DNA from: an uncultured Collinsella sp.
GTDB lineage: Bacteria; Actinomycetota; Coriobacteriia; Coriobacteriales; Coriobacteriaceae
Assembly: GCA_900550735.1 (NCBI GenBank)
Contig: URTD01000024.1
Location: 1-15,292, forward strand
Direction: 5' to 3'
DNA: 15,292 bases
In this document: positions 1 through 5,906 of the stretch, piece after piece
Layout of the letters: each line of letters begins with the position of its first letter
Position numbering within the stretch: position 1 is the first letter of the stretch
Translations under genes and position numbers: made by a program
Notes under the pieces: model-generated
Database searches by the model: none
Told to the model about the DNA's origin: nothing
The model's input: only the letters and a program-made list of their open reading frames with translations

Positions 1-2
1 AC

Positions 3-395
3 TACGTGGACGATATGGCAGCCCTCATGCACGGCTGCGACCTGGCAATCCTAAAATCGGGCGGACTCACCGTCACCGAATGCCTATGCGCGCATCTGCC
101 GATGATCCTGCTGGGCAAATCATATGGTCAAGAAAAGGCCAACACCACCATGCTCACCGGAATGGGCGCCAGCATGCATGTCACCACCGCACGAGAACTC
201 ATCGTAACCCTGCGCCATCTGCACGATCATCCCGAATCACTCAAAGCCCTACTCATCAACGGCGAAGTACTACGCCGCCCCCACGCAGCCGAAGATATAG
301 CCATCGCAACCATGGAGCTCGTAGGCAAACCCCAAAAGCGCAAACGAGCCTTCTGCCGCTTCTACTGGGGCGGAAAACCCGCGCATATCCGCTAG
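3..395 (+). CDS. Glycosyltransferase, GT28-type C-terminal domain (5' end outside window)
   Basis: Only the last 130 codons are present; the frame is open from the window edge to the TAG at 393-395. The stretch reading LAILKSGGLTVTECL, followed by a GQEKAN motif, matches the UDP-sugar binding half of MurG-like and diacylglycerol glucosyltransferase (MGDG synthase/UgtP-like) enzymes, where a conserved GGLT/S and a Q-E-x-N contact the nucleotide sugar. Family knowledge suggests transfer of a sugar from a UDP donor to a membrane lipid at the inner face of the membrane. MurG itself is less likely, because its usual GA[LG]T motif and surrounding residues differ. A lipid glycosyltransferase is an inference. 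The C-terminus is basic (KPQKRKRAF), consistent with membrane association. The stop codon is followed after 13 bp by a very long hairpin. Confidence 0.75.
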   Translation, partial: YVDDMAALMHGCDLAILKSGGLTVTECLCAHLPMILLGKSYGQEKANTTMLTGMGASMHVTTARELIVTLRHLHDHPESLKALLINGEVLRRPHAAEDIAIATMELVGKPQKRKRAFCRFYWGGKPAHIR

Positions 396-408
396 CATTG
401 GACTGTCC

Positions 409-512
409 GCTTACCTGTGGGAGGCCCCTATATATCATCCCATGCTCAAACATTCTCGCTGCGCTGCGAAACTGCGCGTGGGACGATATATAGGGGCCTC
501 CCACAGGTAAGC
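409..512 (+). repeat. Long palindromic hairpin repeat, copy A
   Basis: Bases 409-442 pair with 479-512: 34 positions with a single mismatch (A437 opposite C484). Pairing continues weakly through 445/476, leaving a loop of about 30 bases. The loop side reads ATGCTCAAACATTCTCG and ends GCTGCGAAACTGCGCGTG. The same loop occurs, inverted, in the hairpin at 671-773, while the outer stem sequences differ. It begins 13 bp after the glycosyltransferase stop codon and has no T-run after it, so it is not a standard intrinsic terminator. It looks like a member of a dispersed palindromic family placed at gene 3' ends. Confidence 0.85.
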
Positions 513-538
513 TGCGTTAACGTACTAGCGGCTATACC

Positions 539-571
539 AGATTCCCCACCAGTAGAATCTGAAAAGGGGAA
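539..571. repeat. Small alternative hairpins between the large palindromes
   Basis: Two mutually exclusive pairings are visible. AGATTC at 539-544 pairs with GAATCT at 555-560, and TTCCCC at 542-547 pairs with GGGGAA at 566-571. No gene is associated. The function is unknown; they may help end transcription coming from either side of this convergent gap. Confidence 0.4.
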
Positions 572-588
572 CCAGAAAATATAAATTC

Positions 589-637
589 AGTAAGTCGATG
601 CGACAAAGGAGGCGTCCCTTTATCGCATCGACTTACT
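589..637 (-). terminator. 21-bp hairpin B, possible minus-strand terminator
   Basis: Bases 589-609 pair with 617-637 with one imperfect position (C604 opposite A622, which becomes a G-U wobble on the minus strand); the loop is 610-616. On the minus strand the hairpin is followed within a few bases by a T-rich stretch (revcomp of 572-588). This fits termination of transcripts coming from dut. The plus-strand side has no useful T-run. It lies midway between copies A and C and shares no loop with them. Confidence 0.5.
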
Positions 638-670
638 AGAAAAGTAAATATTGTTTCAAGCGAGTAGCCG

Positions 671-773
671 CCCGCCCGGGGCTTACCTATATCGTTCCAC
701 GCGCAGTTTCGCAGCGAGCGAAGCGACGCGAGAATGTTTGAGCATGGAATGATATAGGTAAGCCCCGGGCGGG
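671..773 (-). repeat. Long palindromic hairpin repeat, copy C (inverted relative to copy A)
   Basis: Bases 671-699 pair with 745-773: 29 consecutive positions, one of them a G-U wobble (G694-T750). Read on the minus strand, the loop starts ATGCTCAAACATTCTCG and ends GCTGCGAAACTGCGCGTG, exactly as in copy A, but the middle is 9 bases longer. The outer stem is a GC-rich sequence unlike that of copy A. It starts 16 bp after the dut stop codon in the dut direction, so each copy faces the same way relative to the gene it follows. No T-run follows it. Confidence 0.85.
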
Positions 774-789
774 AGGGATACGAGTACCC

Positions 790-1233
790 CTAGGCGACGC
801 CGCTGGAGCCGAAGCCTCCGTTGCCTCGGTCGGTTTTGTCTAGTTCGTCTACCTCTATGAGGTTGACCGTGGGGACTTCTTGGATGACGAGTTGGGCTAT
901 GCGGTCGCCTTTGTTGATTTGGATGTTGTTGGAGGGGTCCAGGTTGATGAGGATAACCTTGAGTTCTCCTCGGTAGTGGGCGTCGATGAGGCCCGGCGTG
1001 TTAACTATAGACAGGCCCTGCTTGATGGCCAAGCCGCTGCGGGGCTGGACGAAGCCGGCGTAGCCATCGGGCAAGGCGATGGCCAGCCCAGTAGAGACCA
1101 GACGACGTTCGAAGGGCTTTAGGACGCAGTCCTCGTTGGAGCGCAAATCCAAGCCGGCATCGGTGGGATGGGCGTATTTGGGAAGCTCGACGGTGGGGTC
1201 GAGACGCTTTATGTTGACGGTAATGTTGGACAT
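790..1233 (-). CDS. dut: Deoxyuridine 5'-triphosphate nucleotidohydrolase (dUTPase)
   Basis: This cytosolic enzyme hydrolyses dUTP to dUMP and pyrophosphate, keeping uracil out of DNA and supplying dUMP for thymidylate synthesis. All five motifs of the homotrimeric dUTPase family are visible in the 147 residues: AGLDLRS near 27-33, PRSGLAIK near 64-71, NTPGLIDAHYRGEL near 78-91 with the catalytic Asp, GDRIAQLVI near 109-117, and the glycine-rich RGNGGFGSSG tail near 136-145. Length is normal for the family. The ATG at 1233 lies 4 bp after the nrdR stop codon, so the two are very likely co-transcribed. A long palindromic hairpin follows the stop codon. Confidence 0.96.
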   Translation of the reverse strand: MSNITVNIKRLDPTVELPKYAHPTDAGLDLRSNEDCVLKPFERRLVSTGLAIALPDGYAGFVQPRSGLAIKQGLSIVNTPGLIDAHYRGELKVILINLDPSNNIQINKGDRIAQLVIQEVPTVNLIEVDELDKTDRGNGGFGSSGVA

Positions 1234-1237
1234 GGAA

Positions 1238-1681
1238 TCACCTTAGCTTGTCGAGCTCTTGCAGAAACTCATCGACGTCTTTGAAATCGCGGTAGACCGA
1301 GGCAAAGCGGATGTAGGCCACCTTGTCGATCTTGGCCAAGCGCTTGAGCACCATGTCACCCAACTCATGGGACGTGACGGCCGTCAGCGTGCGAGAGCGC
1401 AGCTCGACCTCGATGTCGTCGATAATCTCATTGAGCTTCTTAGTATCGATATCACGCTTGATGGTGGCGCGCATCAAGCCGACGAGCAGCTTATTGCGAT
1501 CGAACCGCTGCTTGGTTCCGTCTGACTTAATGACCTCGATTGGGTCTTCGCATCGCTCAAACGTTGTAAAGCGATAGTTACACGAACAACATTCGCGACG
1601 GCGCTTAATGGTGTTATTTGACTCCTGCATACGGGAATCAACGACGCGGGTATGTGCCTTGCCACATTTGGGACAGCGCAT
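1238..1681 (-). CDS. nrdR: Transcriptional repressor NrdR
   Basis: NrdR is a nucleotide-sensing repressor of ribonucleotide reductase operons. The 147-residue protein has the N-terminal zinc ribbon (Cys3, Cys6, Cys31, Cys34; MRCPKCG and CCSCNYRFTTFE) and then an ATP-cone domain (about 47-136) that senses ATP/dATP. Length is typical. The start ATG at 1681 is preceded by a good Shine-Dalgarno (GAGGAGG), but the ATG and the end of that site lie inside a 12-bp inverted repeat (1676-1687 with 1708-1719). The gene sits between the LysM gene (51-bp gap) and dut (4-bp gap), giving a nucleotide-pool pair beside lexA. No ribonucleotide reductase gene or NrdR box is visible in the window. Confidence 0.96.
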   Translation of the reverse strand: MRCPKCGKAHTRVVDSRMQESNNTIKRRRECCSCNYRFTTFERCEDPIEVIKSDGTKQRFDRNKLLVGLMRATIKRDIDTKKLNEIIDDIEVELRSRTLTAVTSHELGDMVLKRLAKIDKVAYIRFASVYRDFKDVDEFLQELDKLR

Positions 1682-1719
1682 GGTACCTCCTCTTAAACGA
1701 TAACAAGGGTACCATGCGC
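1676..1719 (-). promoter_or_regulatory. Hairpin covering the nrdR start codon
   Basis: GCGCATGGTACC at 1676-1687 and GGTACCATGCGC at 1708-1719 form a perfect 12-bp stem with a 20-base loop. In the nrdR transcript the 3' arm contains the AUG and first codon, and the Shine-Dalgarno lies at the edge of the loop. Folding would hide the start codon. It could also act as an intercistronic processing or stabilising hairpin between the LysM gene and nrdR. The pairing is seen; the regulatory role is inferred. Confidence 0.6.
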
Positions 1720-1732
1720 AGCGCGATAATGA

Positions 1733-2185
1733 TTACGAACGAGCAGGAACCTTAAGATGCGCACCGGCGGCGAGCGAACCATGCTCCAGATGATTGACGT
1801 TACGGATCATGTCGGAAGTCTCTTGCGTGGAAAGGCCTTCGATAGGATATTCCTCGGCAAGCGACCAAAGAGAATCACCAGGCTGAACGCGAATAGTCTC
1901 GTAGGTAACGTTGGAAACGGACTCGGCATACGCGGCGTGACGGGCGCTAAAGACCGACGTAGCGAGGACAACGAAGAGCGTAAGCGCAACGGCAACGGCG
2001 ACAATCGTCGGAACCTTCAGGGCAACGCGGGCCGGCGCAACTACAGCCTGCTGATTGCGAGCAGACTTTACGGTCAAAGGCTGAAAGCCGGAGCGGCCAC
2101 CCTGAACAACCGTAAAAGTGGGTTCTGCAGGCGTCTCGAGTTTAAGGGCAAGGTTTCCCTGGACCATATTCGTTGCGTTCATCAT
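1733..2185 (-). CDS. LysM-domain membrane protein, probable SOS cell-division inhibitor (YneA/DivS/ChiZ-like)
   Basis: The 150-residue protein has a cytoplasmic N-terminal segment (about 1-58), one hydrophobic membrane span (about 59-81) and a C-terminal LysM domain (about 97-147, starting YETIRVQPGDSLWSLAEEY) that should bind peptidoglycan outside the membrane. A small one-TM plus LysM protein divergent from lexA is the known layout of YneA in Bacillus and of DivS/ChiZ in actinobacteria, which block septation during the SOS response. That role is inferred from architecture, position and LexA boxes; pairwise similarity to those proteins is expected to be low. Tandem ATGs at 2185 and 2182 are possible starts. 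AGGAG lies 3 bases before the first and 6 before the second, so 2182 may be the true start. Confidence 0.8.
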   Translation of the reverse strand: MMNATNMVQGNLALKLETPAEPTFTVVQGGRSGFQPLTVKSARNQQAVVAPARVALKVPTIVAVAVALTLFVVLATSVFSARHAAYAESVSNVTYETIRVQPGDSLWSLAEEYPIEGLSTQETSDMIRNVNHLEHGSLAAGAHLKVPARS

Positions 2186-2252
2186 GTTCTCCTCTCGCGT
2201 GTTTTGCTGAGAACAGTTTTATCAAGCCGCGCGGACAAAAATGTCTAGCGCG

Positions 2253-2322
2253 AGAACGAATGTTCGGTTATTATTATCTTCGAACAGTTGTTCCTGTCAA
2301 GCAAAATTCGAACATTTGTTTG
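2253..2322. promoter_or_regulatory. Three LexA (SOS) boxes at 28-bp spacing
   Basis: Three 14-bp sites fit the Gram-positive SOS consensus CGAAC-N4-GTTYG: AGAACGAATGTTCG at 2253-2266, CGAACAGTTGTTCC at 2281-2294 and CGAACATTTGTTTG at 2309-2322. Their starts are exactly 28 bp apart. They occupy the region shared by lexA (plus) and the LysM gene (minus), so LexA should repress both, including itself. Confidence 0.92.
2271..2300 (-). promoter_or_regulatory. Promoter of the LysM-nrdR-dut operon
   Basis: On the minus strand a perfect TTGACA (2300-2295) is followed, at 17 or 18 bases, by ATAATA (2277-2272) or TAATAA (2276-2271). The middle LexA box (2281-2294) fills the spacer, the usual position for tight repression. 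The lexA promoter itself is less clear. Confidence 0.65.
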
Positions 2323-2345
2323 ACATGGGTAGAGAGGATGCCCTG

Positions 2346-2990
2346 ATGGCTCGCAAAATTACCAAGCGTCAGCAGCAAATTTACGACTTCATCAAGGAAT
2401 ATCAGCAGGAGAAGGGTTATCCGCCCAGTGTGCGCGAGATGGCATCTGCCGTGGGCCTTTCCTCCCCCAGCACCGTGCACGCCCACTTATCTGCCTTGGA
2501 GGCGCGCGGGCTGCTCAAGCGCGATGCCACCAAACCGCGCGCCCTGGAACTCTTTAACGAGGACGGCTCCTCTGTCTCAATTTCTAAATCTGACGAGCCC
2601 ACCGCACCTCGCGGAACGGTCTCGCTACCGCTCGTTGGTCGCGTCGCGGCTGGGATTCCCATTCTGGCCGAGCAGAATATCGAAGACACTTTTACTATCC
2701 CGACCGAAATCGCCACTGATCAGGGTTCCTTTATCCTTGAGGTGCATGGGGGCTCAATGATCAATGTCGGCATCTTCAATGGCGATTACATCATCGTCCG
2801 TGAACAAAAGAGTGCCATGAACGGCGAAATTGTCGTGGCCATGATTGATGGTTCAGCGACCGTCAAGACGTTCTACAAGGAGCAGGGACGCGTACGCCTG
2901 CAGCCCGAGAATGACACCATGGAGCCTATCTATGCAACGAATCCCATCATCTTGGGCAAAGTCGTCGGCTTAATGCGCCGGTTCTCGTAA
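2346..2990 (+). CDS. lexA: LexA repressor
   Basis: LexA is the SOS master repressor, which cleaves itself when stimulated by RecA filaments. With the ATG at 2346 the protein has 214 residues: a winged-helix DNA-binding domain (about 1-66, PPSVREMASAVGLSSPSTVH), a linker, and the S24 autoprotease domain. The Ala102-Gly103 cleavage bond (VGRVAAGIP), the nucleophile Ser137 (HGGSMINVG) and the base Lys174 (ATVKTF) are all visible. The residue before Ser137 is Gly where many LexAs have Asp. An in-frame ATG at 2325 and an upstream extension to 2241 exist, but the GAGAGG at 2332-2338 sits 7 bases before 2346 and the product then begins like other LexAs. Three LexA boxes upstream indicate autoregulation. 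Confidence 0.96.
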   Translation: MARKITKRQQQIYDFIKEYQQEKGYPPSVREMASAVGLSSPSTVHAHLSALEARGLLKRDATKPRALELFNEDGSSVSISKSDEPTAPRGTVSLPLVGRVAAGIPILAEQNIEDTFTIPTEIATDQGSFILEVHGGSMINVGIFNGDYIIVREQKSAMNGEIVVAMIDGSATVKTFYKEQGRVRLQPENDTMEPIYATNPIILGKVVGLMRRFS

Positions 2991-3694
2991 TGCAAAAACG
3001 CATCACCATCTTTGATACCGTCCGCGGGTTTACGATGATTTCAATGGCAGGTTTTCACGCTTGCTACGATCTCGCCTACCTGTACGACTGGGATATGCCC
3101 TGGTTTACCCAGACCGTCTTTCAAGACATCTGGCGCGCCAGCATCAGCTGGGTATTTTTGTTTATCGCGGGTTGGATGTGCACCCTTTCGCGCAACAATA
3201 TCAAACGTGCCGCCAAATACGCCTTAGCAGCACTCGTCGTCTGGCTGGCAACAACACTTGTCTCAGTCGACGATTCGGTTAATTTTGGCATCATCTACTG
3301 CATGGCCGCATGTACCGGCATCGTGGCGTTGACCGATCCCGTCCTTAAGAAGATATCGGCGAGATGGGGCATGTCGCTATGCCTTGTGTTGTTCGCCCTC
3401 ACCTGGAGTATCCCCAAAACGATCTACCCTGTCCCCTACCTGGCGTGGCTGGGATTTCCGAGCCTTGGGTTTGTTTCAGGTGATTACTACCCCATCATCC
3501 CGTTTATCTTTATGTATCTTGCAGGATACTTCGCCGCACATATAGCGCAGGGAATCGATAAGACCGCCCTAAGCTGGGCCTACGCCAACCCCCTGCCGGC
3601 GCTCGCCAGCCTTGGACGTCATGCACTCCCCTTTTATCTGCTGCATCAACCCATTATTCTGGGCTTTTTGGAGCTCGTCTACTCGGTGCGATAA
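2990..3694 (+). CDS. Multi-TM protein, heparan-alpha-glucosaminide N-acetyltransferase-like (DUF1624)
   Basis: The 234-residue, very hydrophobic protein has about seven predicted membrane spans. It opens with RITIFDTVRGFTMISMAGFH, the Arg-Gly/His N-terminal signature of the HGSNAT catalytic family (DUF1624, YeiB-related), and ends with LGRHALPFYLLHQPII, the usual closing motif. Family members transfer acetyl groups across membranes, but for most bacterial members the substrate is unknown and none is claimed here. The ATG overlaps the lexA stop codon by one base (TAATG), so translation is probably coupled and the gene should share LexA control. Its last 16 bases overlap the end of hflX on the other strand, leaving no room for a terminator between them. 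Confidence 0.75.
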   Translation: MQKRITIFDTVRGFTMISMAGFHACYDLAYLYDWDMPWFTQTVFQDIWRASISWVFLFIAGWMCTLSRNNIKRAAKYALAALVVWLATTLVSVDDSVNFGIIYCMAACTGIVALTDPVLKKISARWGMSLCLVLFALTWSIPKTIYPVPYLAWLGFPSLGFVSGDYYPIIPFIFMYLAGYFAAHIAQGIDKTALSWAYANPLPALASLGRHALPFYLLHQPIILGFLELVYSVR

Positions 3695-4968
3695 CGCTTG
3701 AGCCGCGGCGCGATACGGGCCGGCAGCTTCGCCACAATACGAACGCCGTCCTCAAGATATTCCTCGTGCAAAAGGGTTCCCTGCTCATGCACCAGCGTGA
3801 TGAGGGCGCCCTCGCGATACGGGATATCAGCAGAGAGCAACACATCGGTAGCAGCCGCCTCACGAGCAATACGGTCGACGAAATCGTCGAGTCCCTCGCC
3901 CGTCTGAGCCGAGAACAGCACGGCCTCGGGATAGCGACGACGGAAGCTCAGACGATCAACGCTATCGAGAAGATCGATTTTATTGAATACGGTCAGCGTT
4001 AAACGCTCTCCAGCGCCGATCTCATCAAGAACGCGGTCGACAGCCTCAAGCTGCCGCTCATAGTCCTCGTCAGACGCATCTACGACTTTGAGAATTAGAT
4101 CGGCACCCAACACCTCGGACAGCGTCGATTTAAAGGCATCGACCAGACCATGCGGCAGCTTTTGAATAAAGCCGACGGTATCAGTAATCGTCATGCCGCG
4201 ACCGCCGGGCAGGCGATACGAACGCGTCGTCGGGTCGAGCGTAGCAAACAGCTTGTCCTGCGAAAGTACCGTAGAGCCGGTCAGGCGATTGAGCAACGTC
4301 GATTTACCGGCATTGGTATAACCGGCTAACGCGACGCGAAACGCCGGTGACTCAATGCGGCTCTTGGACTGGACATCGCGATGCTGTTCAACCTGCTTGA
4401 GCTCACGACGAAGCGCGGCAATCTTATTGCGAATCAAGCGACGGTCAACCTCGAGCTGGCTTTCACCCTGGCCAAAGCGCGAACCGATGCCGCCGCGCGT
4501 CTGCTCCTTGGCAAGATGGCTCCACATGCCACGCAGACGAGGCAACAGATATTGAAGCTGCGCCAGCTGCACCTGTAGACGACCCTCGCGCGTCTGGGCA
4601 TGCAGGCCGAAAATATCAAGAATGAGCGCCGTGCGATCGATGATCTTAACCGGTTCGCCCACGGCCTTCTCCAGATAGGACTGCTGTGAAGGCGTCAGAT
4701 CGTCGTCAAAAATAACGACATCGGCATCCATGCGATGCACTAAGCCGCACAGCTCTTCAACCTTGCCGGAACCGATAAACGATTTAGGATAGGGTTTAAC
4801 CAGTCGCTGCGACAAACGAGCAACACACCGGGCGCCAGCCGTGTGCGCCAGGCGCTCAAGCTCATCGAGCGAGCGATCGAGCGGCCACGCATTGTCGCGC
4901 CACTCGACGCCGACAAGAATGGCACGCTCAGGCTCGGGTGCTGTGGGAACGAGGGGAAACCGGGCCAT
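3679..4968 (-). CDS. hflX: GTPase HflX
   Basis: HflX is a ribosome-associated GTPase that splits stalled or hibernating 70S particles, notably under heat stress. The 429 residues hold the N-terminal HflX domain (about 17-200, with the glycine-rich segment GSGKVEEL near 67-74 and a coiled-coil at 170-200) and then a TrmE-type G domain: G1 GYTNAGKST at 216-224, G3 DTVG at 263-266, G4 NKID at 329-332 and G5 SAQT near 353. A short C-terminal domain follows. The start ATG overlaps the miaA stop by one base (TGATG). It is the last gene of the miaB-miaA-hflX run, echoing the miaA-hfq-hflX linkage of proteobacteria. The stop lies inside the convergent membrane-protein gene. Confidence 0.95.
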   Translation of the reverse strand: MARFPLVPTAPEPERAILVGVEWRDNAWPLDRSLDELERLAHTAGARCVARLSQRLVKPYPKSFIGSGKVEELCGLVHRMDADVVIFDDDLTPSQQSYLEKAVGEPVKIIDRTALILDIFGLHAQTREGRLQVQLAQLQYLLPRLRGMWSHLAKEQTRGGIGSRFGQGESQLEVDRRLIRNKIAALRRELKQVEQHRDVQSKSRIESPAFRVALAGYTNAGKSTLLNRLTGSTVLSQDKLFATLDPTTRSYRLPGGRGMTITDTVGFIQKLPHGLVDAFKSTLSEVLGADLILKVVDASDEDYERQLEAVDRVLDEIGAGERLTLTVFNKIDLLDSVDRLSFRRRYPEAVLFSAQTGEGLDDFVDRIAREAAATDVLLSADIPYREGALITLVHEQGTLLHEEYLEDGVRIVAKLPARIAPRLKRYRTE

Positions 4969-5906
4969 CAGGCAGCCTCGATGCGATGCAAGATATCCTC
5001 AACGACCTCATCGACCGTATATTCGTCCATATCGAACCACACAATACGATCGTCGCGCTTAAACCACGAAAGCTGACGCTTGGCATAGCGACGCGAACGC
5101 ATCTTAATGAGTTCACGAGTCTCATCCATAGTCATCACACCGTTAAAAGCATCAATGATTTCTTTGTAGCCAATCGCCTGCATCGAAGTGAGCGCATCTT
5201 CAAGCCCCTGGTCCATAAGGCCACGGACCTCATCAACAAGACCCTGCTCAAACATGAGGTCAACGCGCAGGTTAATGCGCTCGTAAAGCAGCTCACGATT
5301 GCGTGTCAAGCCAAACCACAAGGCATGATAATGCTCACATGGAACACTAAACTGCGACTTTTGCTGTGCGTAGGAAACGCCGTCATCATGCATTTCGAGC
5401 GCACGAATCACGCGGCGCACATTATGAGGATGAATGACCGCGGCAGACTCAGGATCGCGCTCGGCAAGCAGCTTATGCAGCGCTTCCTCACCAATGCGCT
5501 CGGCAAGTTCCTGATAACCCGCACGGCGATCGTCCTCAAGTTCTCCCGAGGGAAAATCCATCTCATCGAGGGCGGCCTTGAGATACAGGCCCGTACCCCC
5601 GCAAAACACCGGAAGACGTCCAGACCCGAGCAGGCGCTCAACATGCGCGCGAGCGTCTGCCTGGTAAAGCGCCGCAGAGTACGCGACGCCCGGCTCTACG
5701 ATGTCAACGAGACGCAGAGGCGCCGTACACTCATCGGGCGTCATCTTTGCGGTGCCGATATCCATACCGCGATAGATTTGCATCGCATCGCACGACAGCA
5801 CTTCAGACGAAAGGCGAGCGGCCAAACGGTCAGCGACGTCACTTTTACCAACCGCCGTCGGACCGACGATCGCAACGGCGGAAAGACCTGCCCCGGGAGA
5901 AATCAT
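4968..5906 (-). CDS. miaA: tRNA dimethylallyltransferase
   Basis: MiaA adds a dimethylallyl group from DMAPP to N6 of A37 in tRNAs reading codons that begin with U, giving i6A37. The 312-residue protein carries the P-loop-like GPTAVGKSD at 15-23, the segment DAMQIYRGMDIGTAK at 40-54 that corresponds to the catalytic-Asp region, and the C-terminal MRSRRYAKRQLSWFKRD tRNA-binding signature near 275. Length is normal. It overlaps miaB upstream (TAATG) and hflX downstream (TGATG), each by one base, so the three are translationally coupled. MiaB acts next on the same tRNA base. Confidence 0.96.
   Translation of the reverse strand: MISPGAGLSAVAIVGPTAVGKSDVADRLAARLSSEVLSCDAMQIYRGMDIGTAKMTPDECTAPLRLVDIVEPGVAYSAALYQADARAHVERLLGSGRLPVFCGGTGLYLKAALDEMDFPSGELEDDRRAGYQELAERIGEEALHKLLAERDPESAAVIHPHNVRRVIRALEMHDDGVSYAQQKSQFSVPCEHYHALWFGLTRNRELLYERINLRVDLMFEQGLVDEVRGLMDQGLEDALTSMQAIGYKEIIDAFNGVMTMDETRELIKMRSRRYAKRQLSWFKRDDRIVWFDMDEYTVDEVVEDILHRIEAA

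Noticed and set aside
80..504. Open frames running through the glycosyltransferase end into hairpin copy A
   Set aside because: Arg/Pro/His-rich out-of-frame shadows; the GT28 frame ending at 395 explains the region.
409..773. Region 396-789 as a CRISPR array or an IS remnant
   Set aside because: There are only two inverted copies, no regular direct repeats or spacers, and no transposase fragment.
2320..2325. TTGACA at 2320-2325 as the -35 of lexA
   Set aside because: The -10 would then fall at the lexA start codon, so this promoter could not make the full leader and ribosome site.
2241..2345. Longer LexA starts at 2241 or 2325
   Set aside because: They would translate the LexA boxes, and the Shine-Dalgarno at 2332-2338 is placed for ATG 2346, where the family N-terminus begins.
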